Below, piece by piece: positions 35,442 to 45,016 of a DNA stretch of 64,000 nt (position 1 is its first letter; each line of letters starts with the position of its first letter). A model generated the notes under the pieces. It did no database searches. It saw nothing but the letters and a program-made list of their open reading frames with translations, and had not been told where the DNA came from. Source of the stretch: Paracoccaceae bacterium (GTDB taxonomy: Bacteria; Pseudomonadota; Alphaproteobacteria; Rhodobacterales; Rhodobacteraceae); NCBI GenBank assembly GCA_014654775.1, contig JACVZW010000075.1:62001-126000 (forward strand), given 5' to 3'. Position numbers and translations under genes: made by a program.

Positions 35442-37648
35442 GAGGTGCCCCGCGCGAGATGGGCAAGGACGGCCTCGCGCGGGCCATCCACCGCGAGGCG
35501 GCCGTTTTGCAGGATGAGGGTGCGGGAGGTGAGGCCAAGGATGGGCAGGCGGTGCGTGGCGATGAGCGCGGTGCGGCCCTGCAGCCACGGGCCGAGCCGC
35601 GAGACGAGGGTGGATTCGAGCGTCTGATCTAATGCGGCGGTGGGTTCGTCGAGGAGGACGATGCGGGGGTCCTGCAGCCAGAGCCGGGCCCAGCCGATCG
35701 ATTGGCGCTGACCGAAGGAGAGGCCTTCGCCCATCTCGCGGATTTCCAGATCGAGACCACGGGGATGGCCGCGCAGGAAGGCGCCGAGCCCCGCGAAATC
35801 GAGCGCGGCGAAGAGGCGGTCATCGTCGGGTTCGAGATCGGAGAGCACGAGGTTTTCGCGCAGGGTCCCGGAGAAGAGACGCACCTCTTGCCCGAGATAG
35901 CCGATGTTGCGGCGCAGGTCGCGGGGGTGGATCTGGCCCATGTCGGCCCCGTCGATCTGGATGCGGCCATGGCTGGGATCGGCAAGGCCCGCGAGGCAGC
36001 GCAGGAGGGTGGATTTGCCCGATCCATTGGCGCCGAGGATCGCCGCGTGCTGCCCGGCTGGGATGGCGAGGGCGGGGATGTCGAGGACGGGGGCGGCGTC
36101 GGGGCTGTAGCGGAAGGTGAGGTCGCGCAGATCGTAGCGGCCCGTCAGGGTTTCGCGGCGCAGGTAGCGGCGGGCGGGGTCTTCGGTCTGGGGGGCCGTG
36201 GCGATGGCGTCGAGGGCCGTGAGCGCGGCGCGGACTTGCGACCAGCGGGCCAGCGTGGAGGAGAGCTGCGACAGCGGGCCGAGGGTGCGGGCGGTGAGGA
36301 GCGAGACGGCGATGATGGTGCCCACCGTGAAGCTGCCCGCGAAGACGAGATAGGTGCCAATCAGGATGGCGGCGATGCCCGTGGCCTGTTGAACGCCCTG
36401 CGCCCAGGCGGAGAGGAGGGTCGTCAGGTGGCGCTGGTCCGAGGCGCGGAGGGCGGAAAGGGTGACAAGTTCGTTCCAGAGCCGGATGAAGCGATCCTGC
36501 CCGCGCAGGGTGGCGACGGTTTCCTGTTCGAACACCGCTTCGAACAGCAGGCGGGCGGCGCGGATATTGGCCCCCTGCCCCGCCTGCGTGATGGCGATCA
36601 TGCGCTTTTGCAGCAGTAGTCCCGGAACGACCATCAGCACCCCGCCGAGGATGAGGACCCAGACGAGGTTGCCGCCGATCATCGCCACTAGGGCGAGGAA
36701 GATGACGAGGAAGGGCAGGTCGGCCAGAGTGCCGATGGTGGCGGCGGTGAAGAATTCGCGGACCGAGCCGAAATCGCGCATGGCGGCGAAGATCTGGCTG
36801 GGCTGACGCTGTCCCGGCGCAGGGCGCAGATGCAAGAGGCGGGTCATCAGCCTGTCCTGCACGGCGGTTTCGATGCGGCGACCGGCATTGTCCATCAGGG
36901 AGGCGCGGGCGATGCGGAGGGCGGCGTCGAAGGCGATGGCCAGCAGCGCGCCGAGGGTTAGGACCCAGAGCGTTGGTTCGGATTGGTTCGGGATGACGCG
37001 GTCATAGATCTGCAGCGCGTAAAGGGCGACGGCTGTGGCCAGAAGATTGGCGGTGAGCGAGGCGGCGGCGACTTCGGCGAAGGCGCGGCGGTGGTGGCGG
37101 AATTCGGACCAGAACCAATGCGGTTCTTCGCCGGGTTCGGCGTGGCGGGCGGCCACATCGGCAAAGGGAAGGCGGACGCGGAGCAGCCAGCCTGCGAAAT
37201 GGGGGGTGAAGTCCTTGAGCGGGATGTCGGCAGAGCGGTCGGGGGTGGTGGGATCGTAGATCGTGATCCGGTCGGCATGGCGCGACAGGATGAGGAGGAG
37301 TTGGCCTGTCTGCATTTCGGCCAAGGCGGGCAGTGTGGCGAGATCGGGGTCCTGGTCGAGGGAGACGGAATAGCCCGCGCGGCGGAAGGCGGCGGAGAAG
37401 TGGTCAAGCCCGGGGCGTTCGGGCGCGCCGATGGCGGCGAGGTGGTCGAGCAGGTCGGACGGCAGGAGGCGGCCACCGAGGCGGGCGGAGAGGACGGCGG
37501 CCAGTTCGGCCCGGGCGCGCAGGGCGGAGGGGGCGGCGGGCGGGGCCGGGGTGACCGCGACGGCCGCCTGCGGGGTGGTGCGGGCGGGGTGCAGATCGAA
37601 GGCGAGGACGCGCGGTTGCGGCGCGGCGTTCGTCGCGGCATTCGTCAC
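35438..37648 (-). CDS. Type I secretion ABC permease/ATPase (LapB-like, degenerate C39 domain)
   Basis: 736 residues from GTG 37648 (overlaps the TolC-like gene stop). N-terminal peptidase-like domain (about 40-165) contains no cysteine at all, so it cannot be a C39 protease; such C39-like domains bind the substrate. Transmembrane domain about 190-470. ATPase with Walker A GANGSGKST, signature LSFGQRQ, Walker B RIVLLDEPTAALD and the H-loop IATHRLP. This is the energising inner-membrane component for export of the adjacent adhesin. Confidence 0.93.
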   Translation of the reverse strand: MTNAATNAAPQPRVLAFDLHPARTTPQAAVAVTPAPPAAPSALRARAELAAVLSARLGGRLLPSDLLDHLAAIGAPERPGLDHFSAAFRRAGYSVSLDQDPDLATLPALAEMQTGQLLLILSRHADRITIYDPTTPDRSADIPLKDFTPHFAGWLLRVRLPFADVAARHAEPGEEPHWFWSEFRHHRRAFAEVAAASLTANLLATAVALYALQIYDRVIPNQSEPTLWVLTLGALLAIAFDAALRIARASLMDNAGRRIETAVQDRLMTRLLHLRPAPGQRQPSQIFAAMRDFGSVREFFTAATIGTLADLPFLVIFLALVAMIGGNLVWVLILGGVLMVVPGLLLQKRMIAITQAGQGANIRAARLLFEAVFEQETVATLRGQDRFIRLWNELVTLSALRASDQRHLTTLLSAWAQGVQQATGIAAILIGTYLVFAGSFTVGTIIAVSLLTARTLGPLSQLSSTLARWSQVRAALTALDAIATAPQTEDPARRYLRRETLTGRYDLRDLTFRYSPDAAPVLDIPALAIPAGQHAAILGANGSGKSTLLRCLAGLADPSHGRIQIDGADMGQIHPRDLRRNIGYLGQEVRLFSGTLRENLVLSDLEPDDDRLFAALDFAGLGAFLRGHPRGLDLEIREMGEGLSFGQRQSIGWARLWLQDPRIVLLDEPTAALDQTLESTLVSRLGPWLQGRTALIATHRLPILGLTSRTLILQNGRLAVDGPREAVLAHLARGTS

Positions 37649-38991
37649 AGGCGCGCCCCGTCCAGCAGAAGCCCGGCATCGCGGGCGATTTCCAGTTCGA
37701 GGCGCGCGATATCATATGCGAGCGCGGCCTGATCGCGTTCCAACCGCGCGGCGGCGGCGGTTTGGGCGGTAAGGTCTGTCAGGCTGCGGCGACCAAGGCG
37801 GTATTGTTCGGCGTAGAGGTCGAGATTGGCGAGGGTTTGGCGCAGTACCTCGGCCCCTTGTGCCTGCCGGGTGCGGAGGGTTGCGATGCGGCCCTCGGCT
37901 TCGGTGCGGGTGCGCAGCGCGCTGCGGCGGGCCTCTTCCGTTTGGCGGGCGACGAGGTCGGGGGTTGCGGCGGCGGCGGCCAGCGTGGCGGGGCTGCCAA
38001 GGCCCAAGGTGACGCCGCCGAGTGTAAGGCCGGGGGTGGCGGCCTGTTCCGTGACGGTTGCAGAGGCTGACAGGCCGGGAAGGGCATTGGCGCGGGTGAT
38101 GCGCGCCTCGGCCAGATCGCGAGTGCCCGCAGCCTGCTGACGCAGAACGGCAAGGGGTTCGGCCTGTGGCAAGGGGGGGAGTGGGTCCAGACCGGACAGC
38201 GTTTCCGCAATGTTAGAGCCTGTTTGAACCTGCAGATCGGCCAAGGCCTGCAGGCGCGTCTGTCGGTCTGCGGCAAGCGTGGCCTGCATTTCGGCGATGG
38301 TCTGGGCGATGATCTGTTCTTCGGTCCGGTCAGAGAGCCCGCCCTTGATGCGGGCGGTGACGATGCGGTGGAATTCGGCAAGCCGGGCGGTAGCGGTTTC
38401 CGCGATGGTGGCCTGATGGCGGGCGCGTTCGGCATCAAGATAGCGGGCGACGGCATCGAAGGCGCGCTGGTTCTGGCGGGCCGAGAGGGTGACGGCGGCA
38501 AGATCAAGCTCGGCCGTGGCGCGGTCGCGCTGGGCGTCGCGGCGGCCATGATCGAAAAGCGGTTGGTCCACCACAAGGCGGGCGGCAAGGCCTGCGATGC
38601 CGTCGAGCGAGAGGCTGGGGGTGATGGTGGGCCAGCCGTTGCGGGCGGCGGCCTCGGCCTTCAGTCGGGCGAGACCAAGTTCGGCCGCCTCGACCTGAGG
38701 GGCGGCGGCGTGGGTGGCGGTGGCGATGCGGGCGAAGGCGCCACCCTCAGGCAGGACGGAGCGGCGGGCGGCGAGATCGGCCACGAGAGGGGAGGCGGTG
38801 CTGCCTTCGGGCGAAAGACGCTGGCGCGTCTGAAGGTCTGCGGGTGGGGTGCCCGGCGCGAAGGCCAGCATGGCGGGCGGCTGCAACCCGCCCACGCATC
38901 CCGAAAGCAGCACCGCGACGGTCAGGATAGCACCCAAGGGGCCGAGATGGGGTGCCCTGACCGATCTGGAAGGAAGGCGGGCAGGCTGCAT
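37645..38991 (-). CDS. TolC-family outer-membrane channel lipoprotein
   Basis: 448 residues from ATG 38991, ten bases after the adhesin stop, with GGGGCAGG upstream. A lipobox (TVAVLLSGCVGG) predicts lipidation at Cys. The rest is helix-rich with two repeated halves (ATHAAAPQVEAAELGLARLKAEAAARNG; RDLAEARITRANALPGLSAS), as in TolC/OEP proteins of the LapE type. It would form the outer-membrane exit of the type I system. GTGA overlap with the ABC gene gives tight coupling. Confidence 0.9.
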   Translation of the reverse strand: MQPARLPSRSVRAPHLGPLGAILTVAVLLSGCVGGLQPPAMLAFAPGTPPADLQTRQRLSPEGSTASPLVADLAARRSVLPEGGAFARIATATHAAAPQVEAAELGLARLKAEAAARNGWPTITPSLSLDGIAGLAARLVVDQPLFDHGRRDAQRDRATAELDLAAVTLSARQNQRAFDAVARYLDAERARHQATIAETATARLAEFHRIVTARIKGGLSDRTEEQIIAQTIAEMQATLAADRQTRLQALADLQVQTGSNIAETLSGLDPLPPLPQAEPLAVLRQQAAGTRDLAEARITRANALPGLSASATVTEQAATPGLTLGGVTLGLGSPATLAAAAATPDLVARQTEEARRSALRTRTEAEGRIATLRTRQAQGAEVLRQTLANLDLYAEQYRLGRRSLTDLTAQTAAAARLERDQAALAYDIARLELEIARDAGLLLDGARL

Positions 38992-39001
38992 GGGCCTGCC
39001 C

Positions 39002-42000
39002 CTAGATCGTGTTGCGGGAGACATCATCCTCGAGCAGGATCTGCGCGCCCGAAGTGCCGAGAGTGTAGACATCGTAGAGCGTGCCATTGATCAACTGATT
39101 GTGCTGGACACGCGTCACGTCGGCGATGGTGACCTGATCGGTATCCTCGCCCTTGATCAGAAGCGTCTTGTCTGGGCCGGTGAGGGCAAGGAGTTGGTCT
39201 TCGGTGATCGTGAGGCGGGCATCAGGCGCGCGGGTCAGGTCGATCGCGGCAAGGTCGAAGGCGGCGAGCCCTTCGCGATCAAGGTCCACCTCCACCCCCG
39301 TGGTGGTGTTCTTGATAAAGAGGGTGTTTGCCTCGTTCCCGGCGGTATCGGTCGTGTTGATGACGAGATAGCTGCCATCGGGGACGGTCTGGCCATTGGC
39401 GAAGCGGAAGAGATCTTCGCCCGGTTCGGCATCGCGGAATTCGGTCGCCCGCAGGGTGACGGGGGCGCCGGTCGCGTCGACCCGGTGGAAGACGTAGCTG
39501 TCATCGCTGGCGAGCGTGGTGAAGCCGCGCATCGCCCCGGCGACATCCTGCGCCTCGATCACGGTGGGCGTGTCGGGGGCGATGGTATCGACGCCGAAGG
39601 AGAGATCATACGGGCCGCGCGTGTTCCCAGCCGTATCCGTGACGGAGACGCGGACGGGGATGTCGTCCACCTCTCCCGTCGGGATTTGGGACGAGGTGAA
39701 GGTGACGGACCATGTGCCGTTCTCCGCCGCAACGGCGCTTCGGGTGTGGCCGTTGACGATGACCTGAACGGTGGCGCCGGGTTCGGCAAGACCCGAGACG
39801 GGCAGGCCACCCAGATGTTCGCGGGCGTTGAGGATGCCGTCGCCGCCCGTTCCAAGGCGGATCTGGGTGGGATCGAAGCCTGTCACGGTGGTGTCGATGG
39901 CGATGGTCTGGCTGATCGGGGCCGAGATGTTTCCCTGCGGATCGGTCGCTGTGGCGATGATCGTGGCAGTTGTCGCCGCCCCTTGGGGCAGTGCCTCGGC
40001 GGGAAGCCGGAAGGTCCAGCTGCCGGACGCGGTGGCGCTGCCGGGGATGGTGGTGGACCATGTGCCAACTTGGAGGGTGACGGCGGAGCCGGGTTCCACG
40101 CTGCCCTGCAGGACGATGCCCTGTTCGCGTTCGATGGCGTTCAACACGCTGGGGTCGCGCGGGCCGTCGTTGACTGTGCCGCGCAGGTCGGGGCTGGTGA
40201 AGGTGAAGCCATCCACGCCGGTGTCGACGGCGAAGCTGCGGGTGACGGTGTCGCTGCGGTTTCCGGCCGGGTCGATGGCATAGGCCGTGATGGTGCCGCC
40301 CGTTTGCGCGTTAAGTGCGGCGAGATCGGTGGCGGAGAAGCCATGCGCCCAGATGCCGTCGGCATTCGCGGTGATGGGGCCGAAGGCGGTGCCGTTCAGG
40401 GAAAGAAAGATCTGTGAGCCTGCTTCGGCCGTGCCGTCGAGGGTGAAGCCTGCCGCGCGTTCGGGGCCGGAGAGGATGCCTTCGGGTCCGACGGGGGCGG
40501 TTTCGACGGTGAGCGCGCTTTCGAGGTCGATCTTGACCGTGCGGGTGGCGCTGGCGGTGTTGCCCGCCGCGTCACGGGCAGAAATGGTGAGGAAGGCGCT
40601 GTCGCGCAGACCGTCGAAGGCGCCTGCAGGCAGGGTGACGGACCATGTGCCGTCCCCGGCCAGCGTGGCCGGGTGATCGGTGGTGCCAAGGCGCAGCGTC
40701 ACCTGCTGGGCATCCAGATCGGTGGTGCCGGTGAGGGTGATCGTGCCGCGCGATTCCTGGAGGTTGACGGTGTTGTCACCCGCGATTGGAGCGGAGCCGA
40801 AGGTGAGGCCCAGTTCGGTATCGATGCGCAATTCGCGGCTGAGGGTGGTGACGTTGCCTGCGGCATCGCTTGTCGTCACGGTGACGGTGCGGCTGTCGAT
40901 GCCCAAGGGGAAGGTGCCGCCGGAGAGGGGTAGTGTCCAGTTGCCATTGGCATCCGCAAGGCGGGTGACGGGGTTACCCAAACCTTCGATCGTGATGGTG
41001 ACCGTGCTGTTGGGGGCGGCGGTGCCGCCGATGACGAGGTCGTTGAGCGACTCGACGCGGTTGACCGTGTCGTCGCTGGCCATCGGCTGAAGGGTGAGAG
41101 GTGGGTCGATCGTGTCGAGGACCAGCACTTCGGTCCGGGTGGTGGTGTTCAGGAGGGGGTCCGTCGCGGTGATGGTGACGGAGGTCGTGCGGTCGCCGCC
41201 CGACACTTCTGTCCCGGTGAAGGTGACGGTCCATGTGCCATCCGTTGCGACGGTGGCGTCGCGGGTGGTGCCGTCGATGGTGACCTTGACCTTAGCGCCG
41301 GGTTCGGTGGTGCCGGTCAGGGTGACGCCTTCGCCATGCTCCAGCCGGTTGACGATGTCGCCTGTGGACTGGGTTCCATCCGTGACCTCGAGTACGGGGC
41401 GCGTCATGTCGATGACGAAGCCCGGACCGGTGCGGGTTTCGGGGGCGGATGTGCCGCCTGTGAAGGTGGCGGTGGCCGTGTGGCTGCCATCGCCGGGAAG
41501 GCCGGTGGCGGGGAAGGTGGCCGTCCATTTCCCATCGGTGCCGACCGTTGTGGTCTGGCTGCGGTCGCCGATGGTGACGGCGACGCTGTCGCCGGGCCGC
41601 CCCGTGCCGGTGAGGGTGATGGAGGGGTCCGTGGTGTTGGTGGTGAGGGTGGTCGTGGTCCCCGCGCCGTCGATGGCGCGGGTGTGGGTCACATCGTCAT
41701 CGTCGCCATCGGTGTCATCATCGTCGTCGTCATCGTCACCGTCGGTGTCATCGTCGTCGTCATCATCGCTGCCGGTGTCATCGTCGTCATCGTCCCCGCC
41801 GGTGTCGTCGTCGTCGTCATCACCGTCGGTGTCGTCGTCGTCATCATCGCCGCCCGTGTCATCGTCGTCGTCGTCGTCGCCGCCCGTGTCGTCGTCGTCA
41901 TCATCGCCGCCGGTGTCGTCGTCGTCGTCGTCGTCGCCGTCGGTGTCATCATCGTCGTCGTCGCCGCCGGTGTCGTCGTCGTCGTCATCGCCACCCGTGT

Positions 42001-42808
42001 CGTCGTCGTCGTCGTCGCCGTCGGTGTCATCATCGTCGTCGTCGCCGCCGGTGTCATCGTCGTCGTCGTCGCCGCCGGTGTCATCGTCGTCGTCGTCGCC
42101 GCCGGTGTCGTCGTCGTCATCGTCGCCGCCAGTGTCGTCGTCGTCGCCGGTGTCGTCGTCGTCATCATCGCCGCCGGTGTCATCGTCGTCGTCGTCGCCG
42201 CCAGTATCATCGTCGTCGCCCGGTCCGACGGGAGTGTCGGTCCCGCCACCGCCACCACCGCCACCACTACCGCCGCTGCCGCCGCCGCCGCCAAGCAGGG
42301 CTGCGCCGCCGAGGAGTGCTGCGGCGCCGAGGCCGGTGCCACCGGCACCCATGAGGGCAGGTGCGAAGAGGCCCATGCCGGCGGGATCATCTTCGCCCGT
42401 TCCGGCGAGGGCGACGACCGGGTCCTCCTGCGTAAACCGGAGATCGTCGAGCGGGCTCCATTTCTCGGCCGAGGGGGCGGGGATGAAGCTTGCGGCGAGG
42501 AAGCCGTCGCCCGGATCGGTGAGCGCCACTTCGGTGATCGCGCCGTTGGTGGAGAGGTAGAGGCGGTTGGGCGCGTCGCCATCGGCGTGGAACCAGTCGG
42601 CCAGTGTGATGATGCGGCCATCCGCAAGTTCGATCACCAGATCGGCACCATCGCGGGTGTAGCCGAGGACGCTTGTGGGATCGAGATTCAGCGAGAGGCT
42701 GTCCCCGGCGGCTGTCTGGATGAAGGTGCTTTGGTCCGGGCCTGAAACCTGACCATATTGGGTTCCGCCCGCAAAGCCGCGGACGGCGAAATCGATCGCC
42801 GAACTCAT
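39002..42808 (-). CDS. Large BapA-like type I-secreted adhesin with Ig-like repeats
   Basis: 1268 residues from ATG 42808 (GGAG upstream). Residues 1-125 resemble the BapA prefix-like domain (DGADLVIELADGRIITLADWF). A Gly-rich hydrophobic linker leads to 174 residues of Asp-rich repeat (about 199-372). Seven tandem bacterial Ig-like domains of about 95-110 residues follow, each with a GNxT/GNW core and a DTxxP-like junction, ending near 1085. The last about 180 residues carry LTITEDQLLALTGPDKTLLIKGED and a YDVYTLG end typical of type I-exported biofilm adhesins. No RTX nonapeptides. It is first in the secretion operon, so it is the obvious substrate. Likely role: cell-surface attachment or biofilm. 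Confidence 0.9.
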   Translation of the reverse strand: MSSAIDFAVRGFAGGTQYGQVSGPDQSTFIQTAAGDSLSLNLDPTSVLGYTRDGADLVIELADGRIITLADWFHADGDAPNRLYLSTNGAITEVALTDPGDGFLAASFIPAPSAEKWSPLDDLRFTQEDPVVALAGTGEDDPAGMGLFAPALMGAGGTGLGAAALLGGAALLGGGGGSGGSGGGGGGGGTDTPVGPGDDDDTGGDDDDDDTGGDDDDDDTGDDDDTGGDDDDDDTGGDDDDDDTGGDDDDDDTGGDDDDDDTDGDDDDDDTGGDDDDDDTGGDDDDDDTDGDDDDDDDTGGDDDDDDTGGDDDDDDDTGGDDDDDDTDGDDDDDDTGGDDDDDDTGSDDDDDDDTDGDDDDDDDDTDGDDDDVTHTRAIDGAGTTTTLTTNTTDPSITLTGTGRPGDSVAVTIGDRSQTTTVGTDGKWTATFPATGLPGDGSHTATATFTGGTSAPETRTGPGFVIDMTRPVLEVTDGTQSTGDIVNRLEHGEGVTLTGTTEPGAKVKVTIDGTTRDATVATDGTWTVTFTGTEVSGGDRTTSVTITATDPLLNTTTRTEVLVLDTIDPPLTLQPMASDDTVNRVESLNDLVIGGTAAPNSTVTITIEGLGNPVTRLADANGNWTLPLSGGTFPLGIDSRTVTVTTSDAAGNVTTLSRELRIDTELGLTFGSAPIAGDNTVNLQESRGTITLTGTTDLDAQQVTLRLGTTDHPATLAGDGTWSVTLPAGAFDGLRDSAFLTISARDAAGNTASATRTVKIDLESALTVETAPVGPEGILSGPERAAGFTLDGTAEAGSQIFLSLNGTAFGPITANADGIWAHGFSATDLAALNAQTGGTITAYAIDPAGNRSDTVTRSFAVDTGVDGFTFTSPDLRGTVNDGPRDPSVLNAIEREQGIVLQGSVEPGSAVTLQVGTWSTTIPGSATASGSWTFRLPAEALPQGAATTATIIATATDPQGNISAPISQTIAIDTTVTGFDPTQIRLGTGGDGILNAREHLGGLPVSGLAEPGATVQVIVNGHTRSAVAAENGTWSVTFTSSQIPTGEVDDIPVRVSVTDTAGNTRGPYDLSFGVDTIAPDTPTVIEAQDVAGAMRGFTTLASDDSYVFHRVDATGAPVTLRATEFRDAEPGEDLFRFANGQTVPDGSYLVINTTDTAGNEANTLFIKNTTTGVEVDLDREGLAAFDLAAIDLTRAPDARLTITEDQLLALTGPDKTLLIKGEDTDQVTIADVTRVQHNQLINGTLYDVYTLGTSGAQILLEDDVSRNTI
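41693..42214 (-). repeat. Asp-rich tandem repeat encoding (D4-8)T(G/D)(G/S) units
   Basis: About twenty units of typically nine codons (six Asp, then Thr-Gly-Gly or Thr-Asp-Gly), with units of 4 to 8 Asp. Mixed GAC/GAT use shows drift between copies, while the DNA remains a near-perfect 27-bp tandem array prone to slippage. It encodes a strongly acidic linker of 174 residues between the N-terminal prefix and the Ig-like stalk. Confidence 0.95.
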
Positions 42809-42980
42809 GACACTACTCCGCCTCAACCGCCGGAAAAATGTGCCGGCGCACCGCTCTCGACTGGCCCTTTTGGCGGGCCTTGCAAAAATGCATAGCCGCA
42901 AACGGCCCCGGATTCCAGCCCCTTTCGATCAAGATGATGCGGGAGGGCCGGAATAGGGGGCCGAATGTGGCGGTTTGGAA

Positions 42981-43979
42981 TCAGCGCAGGCGTTGTCCGG
43001 CGGCATCGAAATGGAAGGCGCGGGTGCCATCGGGGGTGACGTGGACGGGTTCATCCACCGCGTAATCATGTTCGCCGAACAGGCGGATGGTCAGCAGACC
43101 GTGCGGTTCGGCGCGGACATAGACGAGGGTTTCGCCGCCCAGCTTTTCCACATGGGAGACGGTGCCGGGAAGTGTGCCGCGATCGCGGGACAGGGTCAGA
43201 TGTTCGGGGCGGATGCCGGTCGTTTCGCCGCGTTCGCCAAGGGCGGCGGATTTCAGGAAGTTCATCTGCGGGCTGCCGATGAAGCCTGCGACGAAGGTGT
43301 TGGCGGGGTTGTTGTAAAGTTCCATCGGGCTGCCCGTCTGTTCCACGATCCCGGCGCGCAGGACGACGATCTTGTCGGCGAGGGTCATCGCTTCGACCTG
43401 ATCATGGGTGACGTAGATCATCGTGGCGCCCAGTTCGCGGTGGAGGCGGGCGATTTCGATCCGGGTGGCCACGCGCAGGGCGGCGTCGAGGTTCGACAGC
43501 GGTTCGTCGAAGAGAAAGAGCTTTGGCGTGCGGACGATGGCGCGGCCGATGGCGACACGCTGACGTTGGCCGCCGGAAAGTTCGGCGGGGCGGCGGTCGA
43601 GATAGGGTTCAAGCGCGAGCATGGCGGCAGCGCGGGCGGTGGATTGGTCGATCTTGGCCCGGGATTCGCCCGCTTGTTTGAGGGCAAGGCTCATGTTGTC
43701 GCGCACGGTGAGGTGGGGGTAGAGGGCGTAGGTCTGGAAGACCATGGCGATTTCGCGTTTCGCGGGAGCCTCGGTGGTGATGTCGCGCTTGTCGAGGGTG
43801 ACCGTGCCTTCGGTCACATCCTCCAGCCCTGCGATCATGCGCAGGAGGGTGGATTTCCCGCAGCCGGAGGGGCCGACGAAGACGCAGAATTCGCCTTCTT
43901 CGACATGCAGGTCGACGCCCTTGATGACATCGGTCTTGCCGAAGGATTTGGTGACTTTGGACAGCGTCAGCGCACCCAT
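42981..43979 (-). CDS. Sugar ABC transporter ATP-binding protein (UgpC/MsmK-like)
   Basis: 332 residues. Walker A GPSGCGKST, Q-loop VFQTYALYPHLTV, signature LSGGQRQRVAIGRA, Walker B LFLFDEPLSNLD, H-loop YVTHDQVEAMTLAD; then a C-terminal TOBE/OB regulatory domain (GIRPEHLTLSRDRG). This is the CUT1-type ATPase that powers the two permeases encoded upstream. Last gene of the murQ-led operon. Confidence 0.95.
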   Translation of the reverse strand: MGALTLSKVTKSFGKTDVIKGVDLHVEEGEFCVFVGPSGCGKSTLLRMIAGLEDVTEGTVTLDKRDITTEAPAKREIAMVFQTYALYPHLTVRDNMSLALKQAGESRAKIDQSTARAAAMLALEPYLDRRPAELSGGQRQRVAIGRAIVRTPKLFLFDEPLSNLDAALRVATRIEIARLHRELGATMIYVTHDQVEAMTLADKIVVLRAGIVEQTGSPMELYNNPANTFVAGFIGSPQMNFLKSAALGERGETTGIRPEHLTLSRDRGTLPGTVSHVEKLGGETLVYVRAEPHGLLTIRLFGEHDYAVDEPVHVTPDGTRAFHFDAAGQRLR

Positions 43980-43990
43980 GGGTGACCCCT

Positions 43991-45016
43991 TTACAGTTTG
44001 ACGGGCTGGCCGGACCGGACGCTTTCGTCGGCGGCAAGGCAGATGGCGAGGGATTGGACCGCGTCTTCCATGTGGCGGGTCAGGTCGATATCTTCGGTGA
44101 TGGCACGGGCCATGTAGGCCTGTTCGCGTTCGCAGAGATCCTGATGGCCCGGTTCGTCGGCCATGCTGAGATCCTCATCGGGCTGGCCGACACGGTGGAC
44201 GCGGATGGTGGAGGTTTTGGTGTGGGTGTCGTGATCGTCGGACCGCGCGCTTTCGGGCATGCGGATGGAGACGGCGCCATTGGGGCTGACCACATCCTTC
44301 ACGAAGAAGGCGGTGTCGGACATCATGGGGCCCCAGCCTGCCTCGTACCACCCGACGCTGCCATCGGCGAAGAGCACCTGGAAATGGCCGTAATTGTACA
44401 TGTCGGGCGCGATTTCGTTCGACAGGCGCAGGCCCATGCCGCGCACCTCGACCGGTTTGGCGTCGGTGATCTGGCACATGACATCGACGTAATGGACCCC
44501 GCAATCGACGATGGGCGAGGTGGTCTGCATCAGAGTCTTGTGCACCTCCCATGTGGGACCGGAGGATTGCTGGTTGAGGTTCAGGCGGAAAACATAGGGG
44601 CCGCCCAGCGCGCGCGCCTCGGATATCAGGCGCATCCATGAGGTGTGGTGGCGCAGGATGTAGCCCACCACGACCTTGCGGTTGTTCGCCTTGGCGCAAT
44701 CGACCACGCGGCGGGCATCTTCGACCGTCGTCGCGAGCGGCTTTTCGACGAAGACATGTGCGCCCTGTTCCATCGCCATGCAGGCGTAATCGGCATGGCT
44801 GTCGGAATAGGTGGAGATGTTCACAAGATCCGGTTTCAGCCGTCTTAGAGCCGTTTTGTAATCGGGTTCGATGCTGTATCCCGCCAAGGCGGGGTCAAGC
44901 CGCGGTTCGGACCTGTTGACCAGACCGACCAGATCGAAGGCCGGGTTGCGGTGATAGGCCAGCGCGTGGCTGCGCCCCATGGTGCCAAGACCGGCGACGA
45001 GGGTGCGGATGGTCAT
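43991..45016 (-). CDS. Gfo/Idh/MocA-family oxidoreductase
   Basis: 341 residues. The N-terminal Rossmann fold begins RTLVAGLGTMGRSHALAYHRNP, followed by the family's EKPLATTVEDARR motif, where Lys takes part in catalysis, and a C-terminal GFO-like domain with a CGVHYVDVM histidine. Such enzymes oxidise or epimerise sugars with NAD(P). It sits between the ABC permease and ATPase genes (ATGA with the permease), so it presumably processes the imported sugar. Its substrate is not readable, and an oxidoreductase is not required in the standard GlcNAc/MurNAc route. Confidence 0.88.
   Translation of the reverse strand: MTIRTLVAGLGTMGRSHALAYHRNPAFDLVGLVNRSEPRLDPALAGYSIEPDYKTALRRLKPDLVNISTYSDSHADYACMAMEQGAHVFVEKPLATTVEDARRVVDCAKANNRKVVVGYILRHHTSWMRLISEARALGGPYVFRLNLNQQSSGPTWEVHKTLMQTTSPIVDCGVHYVDVMCQITDAKPVEVRGMGLRLSNEIAPDMYNYGHFQVLFADGSVGWYEAGWGPMMSDTAFFVKDVVSPNGAVSIRMPESARSDDHDTHTKTSTIRVHRVGQPDEDLSMADEPGHQDLCEREQAYMARAITEDIDLTRHMEDAVQSLAICLAADESVRSGQPVKL

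Noticed and set aside
41693-42214. CRISPR array
   Set aside because: The repeats are in-frame, without unique spacers, and encode Asp-rich units of the adhesin.
41094-42745. Plus-strand Ser- or Val-rich frames of nearly 490 codons
   Set aside because: Translations of the Asp-rich repeat's complementary strand; artefact of the tandem array.
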